64,000 nt of DNA from Sphaerisporangium sp. (GTDB lineage: Bacteria; Actinomycetota; Actinomycetes; Streptosporangiales; Streptosporangiaceae): positions 25,221-89,220 of the forward strand of contig JAOPYI010000115.1 in assembly GCA_025964675.1 (NCBI GenBank), written 5' to 3'. The translations under genes and the position numbers were made by a program. The notes beneath the pieces were generated by a model. The model was not told where the DNA came from. It saw nothing but the letters and a program-made list of their open reading frames with translations, and made no database searches. Positions 43,956-52,041 of the stretch are shown piece by piece. Each line of letters begins with the position of its first letter. Positions within the stretch are counted from its first letter, which is position 1.

Positions 43956-45101
43956 TCACCCGGGTGACCACGCGCGCTCGAGTGCCTTCGGCAGGCCCCA
44001 CCAGCCGAGCGGCGTGAGGATCGCCTTCTCGTCCACGATGCCGAGCTTCTCCCACAGCGGCGTGACGGAGCTGAACAGCGCCTCGGTCGTCTCCAGGTCC
44101 TCGGGGTCGTCCATGTCGACGTCGATGTCCTCGGACTCGGCGACGAACCTGGCGATGCGCTCGGGCGACGCCAGCACTCCGGGGCCGCGCCGGGCCAGCG
44201 CGATCACGGCGGCGAGCCAGTCGGCGTGGTGGATGGTGCACAGCGCGGCGAGCGCGGAGTCCTCCCGATTCAGCTCGCCGTCGAGGTCCCAGAACTGGTG
44301 CTCGTCCTCTTCTTGCAGGTCGGAGACCGGCGAGGCGATCCCCGCGGCCACCATGAGCCAGAGCTCGGTGTCGCTCTCGGGAAGCGGCTCGCCGTCGAGA
44401 CCCGCGCAGGCCTTCAGCACCGAGCCGGGATACCCAGGCTCGGCGAGCAGCTCGCGCAGCCCCCGGGCCGCGGCGTCCAGGTCGGCGGTGGGGCACGAAG
44501 GCTCGGGCAGGTCGGCGAGCACGCGGTACAGCTCGCTCAGCGCGAACGCCTCCTCCTCGTCCCACGAGGCGAACAGCCCCTCGTCCAGCTCGTCGCCGAC
44601 CGCGACGCCGGGCACGCGGCCGTCGGGAAGCGGCGTGGTGAGCCAGCGGTCCTGGATCTCCTCATAGACGGCGCGAGCGTCGGAGTCGCCGGACACGAGC
44701 CGGTCGGGGACGATCGTGCCGCTGACGACGTGCTCCTCCAGATGGGCGACGAGCCGGTCGTACAGCTCCGTCGCCACCGGGCCGCGCTCGCCCTCCTCCG
44801 GCCAGACGAAGTAGCTGCGGGTGATGAGGATCGGCTCGGTGCCGGTTGACTCCAGCCACCGCTGGACGTCCCCGACGGTCGCCACTCCGGCCTCGATGCC
44901 GGTGAGCGCGGCCTTCGCCGAGTCCCAGAAGGCGGCCGACAGAGGGTTGCCCGCCGCGAGCATCGCGCGGCGGAGGTCGGGGATCGCCACCAGCGCCTGG
45001 CCGCTCGCCACGGCGAGCAGCGCCCGGGCGATGTCCCGACGGGTCAGGTGGGCCGCGGGCCGGCCCGCGTGCGCGCTGACGAAGTCCAGATCCACGTTCA
45101 C
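43956..45101 (-). CDS. Large acidic protein of unknown function
   Basis: 381 residues, not recognised. Highly acidic, mainly helical, without membrane segments; Trp/Glu/Asp-rich stretches include SYFVWPEEGERGPVATELYDRLVAHLEEHV and AGIASPVSDLQEEDEHQFWDLD. Third-position GC is strong throughout, so it is a real gene. GTG 45101 is chosen because TAGGCT (45110-45115 on the plus strand) lies 8 nt upstream; ATG 45122 would add seven residues and include that hexamer. Confidence 0.68.
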   Translation of the reverse strand: MNVDLDFVSAHAGRPAAHLTRRDIARALLAVASGQALVAIPDLRRAMLAAGNPLSAAFWDSAKAALTGIEAGVATVGDVQRWLESTGTEPILITRSYFVWPEEGERGPVATELYDRLVAHLEEHVVSGTIVPDRLVSGDSDARAVYEEIQDRWLTTPLPDGRVPGVAVGDELDEGLFASWDEEEAFALSELYRVLADLPEPSCPTADLDAAARGLRELLAEPGYPGSVLKACAGLDGEPLPESDTELWLMVAAGIASPVSDLQEEDEHQFWDLDGELNREDSALAALCTIHHADWLAAVIALARRGPGVLASPERIARFVAESEDIDVDMDDPEDLETTEALFSSVTPLWEKLGIVDEKAILTPLGWWGLPKALERAWSPG

Positions 45102-45257
45102 GCCCCGTGAGCCTACGCCCATGTGCCGAAGGGGGACAGCATGACCGTCCCGATTACACGGGACGACATGGCAGGACAGGACGAAAGGCCCTAGCGGTGA
45201 CCTCTGACCTGGACAAAGGGTGAGATGAGGAGAAAGCTTCACACCCGAGGAGGGGCC

Positions 45258-45839
45258 ATGACCGTGACCCAGACGTCGCGCGTGAGCCAAGATCGCACAC
45301 AATCGAAATCCGACTCCGACGGCGATCTGCTCCAGCTGGACACGCCTGTCGTCAGCCTCCACGTCCACCGTCCCCACATGCCACGGATGCCACGTCTGCC
45401 GGGTATGTCGCGCATGCAGGACATGACCGGCAACCGCGGGCAGGAGATGGACCGCGCGATGGAGACCGCCAGGACGTTCCTTCCGCCGCCGGAGCGCATC
45501 GCCTACTACGGCGGGCTCGGCCTGCTGGCGGCCCTCGGGCTGATGGAATGGCCGGTGGCGGCCGCGATAGGAGCCGGCACGATGCTGGCGGCGCGCGCCT
45601 GCGCCTCCGCCAGGGAGTCCGGCGAGCAGCCGGAGTCCAGGCCGGCCGAGCGGACGTCAAGGGCCCGTACGTCCACCCCGAGGGCCTCGAGGACGGCGTC
45701 CACCAGAGCGTCGTCGACGAGGGCTTCCAGATCCTCGGCGGGGACGTCCTCGGCGACGTCCGGCCGGTCGGCTTCCCGCGGGGCCCGGTCCACTCCGGTC
45801 CGCACCGGCTCGGCACAGAAATCAGCAAGCGCCACGTAG
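45258..45839 (+). CDS. Predicted membrane-associated protein with apparent 3' frameshift
   Basis: Read as is, 193 residues. GAGGAGGGG precedes ATG 45258. The first ~130 residues look real: a Pro/Met/His-rich linker and a hydrophobic hairpin at about 82-113 (YYGGLGLLAALGLMEWPVAAAIGAG). After about 45653 the frame turns into Ser/Arg/Thr/Ala repeats with nearly all GC at codon position 2, a sign of reading out of frame. The frame starting at 45653 has the normal pattern and runs to a stop at 45856. A single missing G in CGG(G) at 45651-45653 would join them. It sits before the P-type ATPase, with which it may function. Confidence 0.65.
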   Translation: MTVTQTSRVSQDRTQSKSDSDGDLLQLDTPVVSLHVHRPHMPRMPRLPGMSRMQDMTGNRGQEMDRAMETARTFLPPPERIAYYGGLGLLAALGLMEWPVAAAIGAGTMLAARACASARESGEQPESRPAERTSRARTSTPRASRTASTRASSTRASRSSAGTSSATSGRSASRGARSTPVRTGSAQKSASAT

Positions 45840-45878
45840 AGGGTTCAATTGCCTGACCTGGGCATACTTAGGTCGAAT

Positions 45879-45907
45879 GATCAGACCGCATGCCACGCGG
45901 TCTGATC
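45879..45907. other. 11-bp perfect palindrome before the P-type ATPase
   Basis: GATCAGACCGC (45879-45889) and GCGGTCTGATC (45897-45907), 7-nt loop. It lies 23-40 nt after the previous stop and 34 nt before the ATPase start, so it could be a terminator or an operator. Confidence 0.5.
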
Positions 45908-45941
45908 GGCGTGTGTCGGCACCCAGGTCCCTGGAGGCGTT

Positions 45942-48900
45942 GTGTTCCTGCTCCGTGAACTCAGGGGTTCGGTAGGTCTACTGACGTCTCTTTTGCCCGA
46001 GACTGTCCGCGGCCTGCTCCCGTGCCCCCGGCAGGTACACAACTGCGTGGGCGGGATCCGCGTCGAGCTGCGGAACATCGGCGGCCCCGGAACCTCGCAC
46101 GATGCACGCACCCTGGAAGGGCGTCTGCGCCAGCTCGGCGGCGCCGAGCGGGCCGAGGTGAACGGCGCGCTCGGCTTCGTCTTCGTCTCGTGCGACCCCG
46201 ACAACCTCGACATCGGCAAACTGCTGTCGATCGTGGAGGAGTTCGACGTGACCGAGCAGGACGGCGGGGGCTACAACGCCCATCACGCTATGCACCACCA
46301 GGCCCGTGCCATCGTGGAGCTGGGCGCCGGGCTCGCGGGCGTGGGCATGACGCTGGTCGGCCGGGTGACGCGTGTCACCAAGGCGCCGGCCGCGCTCCCC
46401 GCACTCCTGCAGCTCGCCGAGTCGACCCCCCGGGTGCGGCACGAGCTTGAGCGCCGTGTCGGACGGCCGACGGCGAACATGGTCTTCGCCACGACTCGAT
46501 TCGCCGCCCAGACGCTGGCGCTGCGTCCCTTCGGCCTGTTCATCGACTCGCTGGCGGCGGCCGGCCGCTGCGCCGAGGCCGTCGCGAGCCGCCAGGCGTG
46601 GACGGCCAGGGAAGAGGAGTTCACCGCCAGGAAAGGCGCCTACCGGTACATCCGGACGGCCGTCCTCCCGCGCCCCGTTCCCATGCCGTACGGCCCGATC
46701 GAGCGGTACGCGGACACGCTGAGCGTCGGCGCGCTCGCGTCGTACGGCGTTACCTCGTTCGTGAGCCCCGACCAGGAGCGAGCGCTCGCGATGCTGGTCT
46801 CAGGGACGCCCAAGGCCGCTCGTCTCGGCCGGGACGCGTTCGTCAGCGCCGTGGGGCGTGCCATGGCGCGGCGCGGGGCCCTGGTCCTGGACCGCGACGC
46901 CATGCGAAGCATGGACCGCATCGACAAGGTGGTCTTCGACGCCGACACCCTCACCCTGGGCTCGTGGACCGTCCACGAGGTCGTCACCCTCCCCTCCGCC
47001 GTCGATGTGGACCCCGACGAGCTACACGCCCGCATATACGCGCTGGTCGAAGGCGCGGACGCGGCCGTACGCCGCGAACAGGCCGACTGGGTGGCCGAGT
47101 CGCTCGCGACGGTCCCCGCCGAGGCGTCGCACTGGCGAGAGAAGGGGGTACGGCCCGTCGCCATCACCTACCGAGGCGAGCGGGTGGCGCTGGTCGGCGT
47201 GGTCCCCGAGGTCCACGCGTACGCCGAGGCGCTGGTCGGCGCGGCCGGTGACGCCTGCGGGGTGGTCATCGCCGGCGGCGACCCGAGCCTCGCCTGGCGG
47301 CTCGGCGCTCAGGAGGTCGTCGACGGAGGCAGCCGGCTCGCCGCGTCCGTACGGACGCTCCAGCTAGGCGGGCACGGCGTCGCCCTGGTGACGCGGCGTT
47401 CCGGTCGCGGGCTGCGCGAGGCGGACCTCGGCATCGGCGTGCTGGCCCAGTCGGGACGTCCTCCGTGGGACGCGGACGTCATCGGCGGGCCCGACGCGGC
47501 CCACCTGCTCCTGAGATCCCTCCACATGGCCAGGGTCACCAGTGAGCGGAGCGTGAAGGCGTCCGCCGCCGGCGCCGTGCTCGGAGGCGCGCTGACCGTC
47601 CTCGGGGCCGCCCCCGGCTCCGTACGGCGGGTGCAGCTCGTCGGCGACTGCACCTCGCTCGTCACGCTGGCGACGGGCGCGTGGTCGGGCCGCGACGTCG
47701 GCCACGGCGGGCTGCCGCAGCAGATCGACCGCACCCCCTGGCACGCCCTGCCGACGCAGGACGTCCTCGCCCGTGTCAACTCGACGGCGGCCGGGCTCAG
47801 CGAGGCCGAGGCCGCCCGCCGGCGGATCGTTCCAAGCAGGCAGGACGCCCCGGGGCCTCCCTCGTTGCTGCGCGCGACCGCCGAGGAGCTCGCGAACCCG
47901 CTGACCCCGGTGCTGGCCGTCGCCGCCGGGGTGTCCGCCGCCGTGGGATCGGCGCTGGACGCCGTGCTCATCGCCGGGGTGCTGGCGGTCAACGGGCTCA
48001 TCGGCGGTGCGCAGCGGACCAACGCCGACCGGGCGCTGACCCGGCTGACCGACGCCACCGCCGTCCCCGTACGGCTGCGCCGCCCCCACGGGCCGGTGGA
48101 CGCGACCGCCGACGACCTCGTACGAGGAGACGTCATCGAGCTGCGTGCGGGTGACGCCGTGCCCGCGGACTGCCGGGTGCTCAAATCACGCGCCCTGGAG
48201 GTCGACGAGTCGGCCCTCACCGGCGAGTCACAGCTGGTCACCAAGTCGCCCGCGCCGACCTCGGCCCTCGCGGTCGCCGACCGCAGCTCCATGGTGCACC
48301 AGGGCACCACGGTCGCTGCCGGCCACTGCCTGGCCGTTGTCGTGTCCACCGGCGCTGCCACCGAGGCGGGCCGTACGGCCGAGATGGGGAGCAGGGAGGC
48401 GCCGCCGACCGGCGTGGAGCTGCGGCTCCGCGCCCTGAGCCGGCAGATCATGCCCGTGGCCGTCGGTTCGGGCGCGCTGTTGATGGTCACCAGCCTGCTC
48501 CGTCGTTCCTCGCTCGCCGCGGCGCTCGCCCCGGCGGTGAGCCTCGCCGTGGCGGCCGTCCCCGAGGGCCTGCCGTTCATCGCCACCGTCGCGGAGCTGG
48601 CCGCGGCGAGGCGGCTCTCGACCCGCGAGACGCTGGTGCGCAACCCGTCGACCATCGAGGCGCTCGGACGGGTCGACGTGCTGTGCTTCGACAAGACCGG
48701 CACCCTCACCGAGGGGCACATCAGCCTCGGCCGGATCTCCGACGGCCGCCTGGAGCATCCCGCGGAGAACCTGCCGCCGGAGTTCCGGCGCATCCTCGCC
48801 GCGGCGCTGCGGGCGGGTCCCCAGCTCGGCGGCGAGCGGGCGGTCCCGCACCTCACCGATCGGGCCGTGCTGCAGGGGGCCGAGCGGCTCGGGGTGAGCC

Positions 48901-50297
48901 CCTGCGAGGGCCTGGACGCCTGGCAGCGGGTCGACGAGCTGCCCTTCGAGTCGGCACGGGGCTACCACGCCGTGCTGGGGACGGCGGGCACGACCGAGCT
49001 CCCCGGCGGGAGCACCCACCTGCTCAGCGTGAAGGGGGCTCCCGAGGTGGTGCTCACCCGATGCGGGACCATGCTGAGCGACGGCGTCATCATGCCCTTG
49101 GACGAGGAGGCGAGCAGCTCGCTCGCCAAGGAGGTGGACCGGCTCGCCCAGCAGGGCTACCGCGTGCTGGCCGTTGCCGAGCGCGGCGCGTCGAGCCGTC
49201 GAGATCTCGACGAGGCCCGCATCGACGACCTGTGCTTCCTCGGGTTCCTCGGCCTGGCCGACCCGGTCAGGCCGGCCGCGGCGCGCAGCGTCGACCTGCT
49301 GGTGCGCGCCGGCGTCCGGGTCGTCATGATCACGGGTGACCATCCGAGCACGGCCGAGGCCATCGCCGCCGAGCTGAACGTGCTCGACGGCCTGCGGGTC
49401 ATGACCGGGCCGGAGCTGGACAGGATCGACGACGCCGCGCTCGCCGAGGTGCTCCCGGAGGTGTCGGTCTTCGCCCGGGTCACTCCGGCGCACAAGGCGC
49501 GGATCGTCGCCGGACTCCAGCAGGCGGGGAAGGTCGTGGCCGTGACCGGTGACGGCGCCAACGACGCCCCGGCCATCCGGCTGGCCGACGTGGGCGTGGC
49601 GCTGGGCTCGCGCGCCACCCCGGCCGCCCGCGCCGCGGCCGACGTGGTCGTGACCGACGACCGCATCGAGACGATCGTGGAGGCGATCATCGAGGGCCGG
49701 GCGATGTGGAGCTCCGTCCGTGACTCCCTCGGCATCCTGCTCGGCGGCAACCTCGGGGAGATCGTCTTCACGGTCGGATCCAACCTGGTAGCCGGGCGCA
49801 ACACCCTGAACGCCCGGCAGCTCCTGCTGGTGAACCTGCTCACCGACATGCTTCCCGCTCTTGCCATCGCCATACGGCCGCCGAGCGCGACGAGCCCGGA
49901 GAAGCTGCTCATGGAAGGGCCGGAGGCGTCGCTCGGCGCCGCCCTGACCAGGGACATCTACGCGCGTGCCGTCACCACGGCGGCCGCCGCCTCGGTGGCC
50001 TGGGTGCTCGCACGGTCCACCGGTACGGAGGCGCGCGCCGACACCGTGGGCCTGATCGGCCTGGTGTCGGCCCAGCTCGTGCAGACGCTGGCGGTCGGAG
50101 GGAAGGACCGAACGGTCATGGCCGCCGCGTCGGTTTCGCTGGCCTGCCTGTTCGTGGCGGTCTCGACCCCCGGGCTCAGCCAGCTCTTCGGATGCCGTCC
50201 GGTCGGCCCGTTCGGCTGGGCCATCGGGCTCGGCAGCGGCGCCGCCGCAGGCATGGTCGGCCGGTTGATCAACCCGCCGGAAGCGAACGGTCACTAA
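45942..50297 (+). CDS. Giant cation-transporting P-type ATPase (CtpH/CtpI-like) with degenerate N-terminal ATPase
   Basis: 1451 residues, about twice the usual size. Residues ~610-1451 are a complete ATPase: LTGESQLV (about 759), PEGLP, phosphorylated Asp ~917 in CFDKTGTLTEG, KGAPE, MITGDHPSTAEAIA, TGDGANDAPAIRLADVGVA (about 1202) and C-terminal membrane helices. Residues ~300-600 mirror its second half but without catalytic residues: FDADTLTLG (Asp ~333) stands where DKTGT belongs, and ALVTRRSGRGLREADLGIGV where TGDGANDAP belongs. Residues ~25-95 look like a decayed heavy-metal-binding domain. The M. tuberculosis giant pumps CtpH/CtpI are the nearest known relatives; the ion is unknown. GGAGG precedes GTG 45942. 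Confidence 0.88.
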   Translation: MFLLRELRGSVGLLTSLLPETVRGLLPCPRQVHNCVGGIRVELRNIGGPGTSHDARTLEGRLRQLGGAERAEVNGALGFVFVSCDPDNLDIGKLLSIVEEFDVTEQDGGGYNAHHAMHHQARAIVELGAGLAGVGMTLVGRVTRVTKAPAALPALLQLAESTPRVRHELERRVGRPTANMVFATTRFAAQTLALRPFGLFIDSLAAAGRCAEAVASRQAWTAREEEFTARKGAYRYIRTAVLPRPVPMPYGPIERYADTLSVGALASYGVTSFVSPDQERALAMLVSGTPKAARLGRDAFVSAVGRAMARRGALVLDRDAMRSMDRIDKVVFDADTLTLGSWTVHEVVTLPSAVDVDPDELHARIYALVEGADAAVRREQADWVAESLATVPAEASHWREKGVRPVAITYRGERVALVGVVPEVHAYAEALVGAAGDACGVVIAGGDPSLAWRLGAQEVVDGGSRLAASVRTLQLGGHGVALVTRRSGRGLREADLGIGVLAQSGRPPWDADVIGGPDAAHLLLRSLHMARVTSERSVKASAAGAVLGGALTVLGAAPGSVRRVQLVGDCTSLVTLATGAWSGRDVGHGGLPQQIDRTPWHALPTQDVLARVNSTAAGLSEAEAARRRIVPSRQDAPGPPSLLRATAEELANPLTPVLAVAAGVSAAVGSALDAVLIAGVLAVNGLIGGAQRTNADRALTRLTDATAVPVRLRRPHGPVDATADDLVRGDVIELRAGDAVPADCRVLKSRALEVDESALTGESQLVTKSPAPTSALAVADRSSMVHQGTTVAAGHCLAVVVSTGAATEAGRTAEMGSREAPPTGVELRLRALSRQIMPVAVGSGALLMVTSLLRRSSLAAALAPAVSLAVAAVPEGLPFIATVAELAAARRLSTRETLVRNPSTIEALGRVDVLCFDKTGTLTEGHISLGRISDGRLEHPAENLPPEFRRILAAALRAGPQLGGERAVPHLTDRAVLQGAERLGVSPCEGLDAWQRVDELPFESARGYHAVLGTAGTTELPGGSTHLLSVKGAPEVVLTRCGTMLSDGVIMPLDEEASSSLAKEVDRLAQQGYRVLAVAERGASSRRDLDEARIDDLCFLGFLGLADPVRPAAARSVDLLVRAGVRVVMITGDHPSTAEAIAAELNVLDGLRVMTGPELDRIDDAALAEVLPEVSVFARVTPAHKARIVAGLQQAGKVVAVTGDGANDAPAIRLADVGVALGSRATPAARAAADVVVTDDRIETIVEAIIEGRAMWSSVRDSLGILLGGNLGEIVFTVGSNLVAGRNTLNARQLLLVNLLTDMLPALAIAIRPPSATSPEKLLMEGPEASLGAALTRDIYARAVTTAAAASVAWVLARSTGTEARADTVGLIGLVSAQLVQTLAVGGKDRTVMAAASVSLACLFVAVSTPGLSQLFGCRPVGPFGWAIGLGSGAAAGMVGRLINPPEANGH

Positions 50298-50338
50298 TCG
50301 TTCACCAAGCCGACACCTCCATAGGGACATATGGCTAC

Positions 50339-50358
50339 ATACATCGTTAATGATGTAT
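50339..50358. promoter_or_regulatory. Inverted repeat before the 37-residue ORF
   Basis: ATACATC (50339-50345) and GATGTAT (50352-50358) flank GTTAAT; the whole element is nearly symmetrical and overlaps a TATAAG hexamer. It lies between the ATPase stop and the small ORF and is a likely operator. Confidence 0.5.
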
Positions 50359-50389
50359 AAGGCAGTCAAACCCCTACTGTGAGGTTCCG

Positions 50390-50503
50390 GTGTACAACTT
50401 CCTTGCCTCTGTGCTCGCCAAGGCGGCCGTGATGTTCGTCGAGGCGCTGGTCGTGCGCCTCGTGCAGGTCTGGCTCGAGAGGGCCGTCCCGCAGAACGCC
50501 TGA
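50390..50503 (+). CDS. 37-residue amphipathic helical protein
   Basis: GTG 50390 to TGA 50501-50503, with GAGG (50381-50384) 5 nt upstream. The product begins MYNFLASVLAKAAVMFVEAL and continues as one helix with VVRLVQVWLER, mixing hydrophobic and basic residues, so it probably binds a membrane. Third positions are almost all G or C. It follows the P-type ATPase by 92 nt behind its own operator-like repeat. I recall similar short ORFs in other actinomycetes but cannot name a family. It could be a small regulator of the pump or a separate peptide. Confidence 0.6.
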   Translation: MYNFLASVLAKAAVMFVEALVVRLVQVWLERAVPQNA

Positions 50504-50579
50504 ACCGTATCCGCCGGGCGTACGCCGTGCCCGGTCGTCGCGGGGTCCATGATTGGAGTCATCCGTCATGGAGGTCCCG

Positions 50580-51284
50580 GTGGCTGAGCGCCCGTACGTC
50601 CTGCTGTCGGTCGCGACGTCGATCGACGGCTTCATCGACGACACCTCGGGCGGCCCGCTGACGCTGTCCAACGAGGCCGACTTCGATCGTGTCGATGACG
50701 TGCGCGCCGGCTGTGACGCGATCCTGGTCGGCGCGGGCACCGTCCGCGCCGACGATCCCCGGCTCCTGGTCCGCTCTCCGGCCCGCCGCGCGGAGCGCGT
50801 GCGGCGCGGGCTCGGCGAGACGCCCCTGAAGGTCACGCTGACCCGCCACGGCGACCTCGACCCGGACGCGCGCTTCTTCTCCTGGGGCGACGTCGAGAAG
50901 ATCGTGTACGCGGCGAGCCCCTGCGCTGAGAGGACCCGCAAGGGCCTGTCGGGCGTGGCCACCGTCGTGGACGCGGGTGATCCGGTCGATCTCCCCGGCG
51001 TGCTCGCCGACCTGTCCGCGCGCGGAGTACGACGGCTCATGGTCGAGGGCGGCGGCGCGGTGCACACGCTCTTCCTCACCTCCGGCCTCGTCGACGAGAT
51101 CCATCTGGTCGTCGCACCCTTCTTCGTCGGCGATTCGGCCGCACCCCGGTTCGTCGGCGACGGCGCGTTCCCGTACGGCCCTGGCAACCCGATGCGCCTC
51201 GCCGAGGCGCGCCCGATCGGCGACGTGGTGCTCCTGCGCTTCCTTCTCCCCGCGTCCACCGAGCCGGAGGAGTCCCATGGCTGA
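50580..51284 (+). CDS. Pyrimidine reductase family protein (RibD C-terminal type)
   Basis: 234 residues, DHFR-fold reductase. YVLLSVATSIDGFIDD is the N-terminal strand, GAGTVRADDPRLLVR the NADPH loop and RRLMVEGGGAVHTLFLTSGLVDEI the C-terminal signature. It resembles the reductase half of RibD, or related 5-amino-6-(5-phosphoribosylamino)uracil reductases. GTG 50580 is chosen because GGAGG (50570-50574) lies 5 nt upstream. The ATG of the deaminase gene overlaps its last codons, so the two are translated together. Confidence 0.88.
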   Translation: MAERPYVLLSVATSIDGFIDDTSGGPLTLSNEADFDRVDDVRAGCDAILVGAGTVRADDPRLLVRSPARRAERVRRGLGETPLKVTLTRHGDLDPDARFFSWGDVEKIVYAASPCAERTRKGLSGVATVVDAGDPVDLPGVLADLSARGVRRLMVEGGGAVHTLFLTSGLVDEIHLVVAPFFVGDSAAPRFVGDGAFPYGPGNPMRLAEARPIGDVVLLRFLLPASTEPEESHG

Positions 51285-51759
51285 CACAACTGCGCCGTTC
51301 CGTCCCGGCACGGCGGGGGCCGACCGGCGGTGGCTGGGCGAGACCGTCGAGCTGTCGCGCCGCTGCCCCACCTCGGCCACGGCGTTCGCCGTCGGAGCCG
51401 TCGTCGTCGCTCGTGACGGGCACGTGCTCGCCACCGGCTACTCCCGTGAGGGCGATCCTCACGACCACGCCGAGGAGGCGGCGCTGGCGAAGATCTCCCG
51501 CGACGACCCGCGGCTCGCGTCGGCCACGATCTACAGCTCCCTGGAGCCCTGCACCACGCGCGCGTCGCGCCCTCGTGGTTGCACCGATCTTATCCTCGCC
51601 GCCGGAATCCGCCGCGTCGTGTTCGCCTGGCGCGAGCCGGACGTCTTCGTCGACTGCACGGGCGCGGAGACCCTGCGGGAGGCGGGCGTCGAGGTCGTCG
51701 AGATCCCCGAGCTTTCCGCCCAGGTCCGCGAGGTCAACGCTCACCTGTTCGACGCATAG
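51277..51759 (+). CDS. Cytidine/deoxycytidylate deaminase family protein (RibD N-terminal type)
   Basis: 160 residues. Zinc site: HDHAEEAAL (His and catalytic Glu) and the PCTTRASRPRGC pair of Cys. With the overlapping reductase gene it looks like a RibD split into two chains, reversed in order. A role in riboflavin synthesis, or in a riboflavin-like or antibiotic precursor path, is possible. GGAGGAG precedes ATG 51277. No other rib gene is in the window. Confidence 0.87.
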   Translation: MADTTAPFRPGTAGADRRWLGETVELSRRCPTSATAFAVGAVVVARDGHVLATGYSREGDPHDHAEEAALAKISRDDPRLASATIYSSLEPCTTRASRPRGCTDLILAAGIRRVVFAWREPDVFVDCTGAETLREAGVEVVEIPELSAQVREVNAHLFDA

Positions 51760-52041
51760 CGAAAAGGGCTTACCCGAATCGACACGCCCGGCCGCGCTCC
51801 GGCCTGGCACGGTGACGAACCCGCCCGCCACCAGGCACAGCAGGCAAACAGCATCCACACAATCGACAGCCTCGAAACGTGGGCGAATTCATCGACGGAT
51901 GTATCAGTATTTCTCCCGCTATAACGCATATCGGCGCACGCCGACAAACGTGAAACCCTCGCACCACCAAGGAGATGATCAGTGTTCGAGCGCTTTCCCA
52001 TTTCAGTAGTCTCTTGAATTTCACTGAAAGGAAATTCGCTC
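51760..52041. other. 282-bp leader region of the secreted-protein gene
   Basis: AT-rich for this genome. It contains a possible 11-codon leader ORF (GTG 51982 to TGA 52017, with AAGGAG at 51969-51974) and an inverted repeat TTTCAGT (52001-52007)/ACTGAAA (52023-52029) whose right arm touches the AAAGGA ribosome-binding site. No clear promoter. Confidence 0.4.

Noticed and set aside
45506..45835. Minus-strand 109-codon frame opposite the 45258 gene, protein-like at first sight
   Set aside because: Saturated GC falls on its codon position 1, not 3; the plus-strand frame starting at 45653 explains the composition better.
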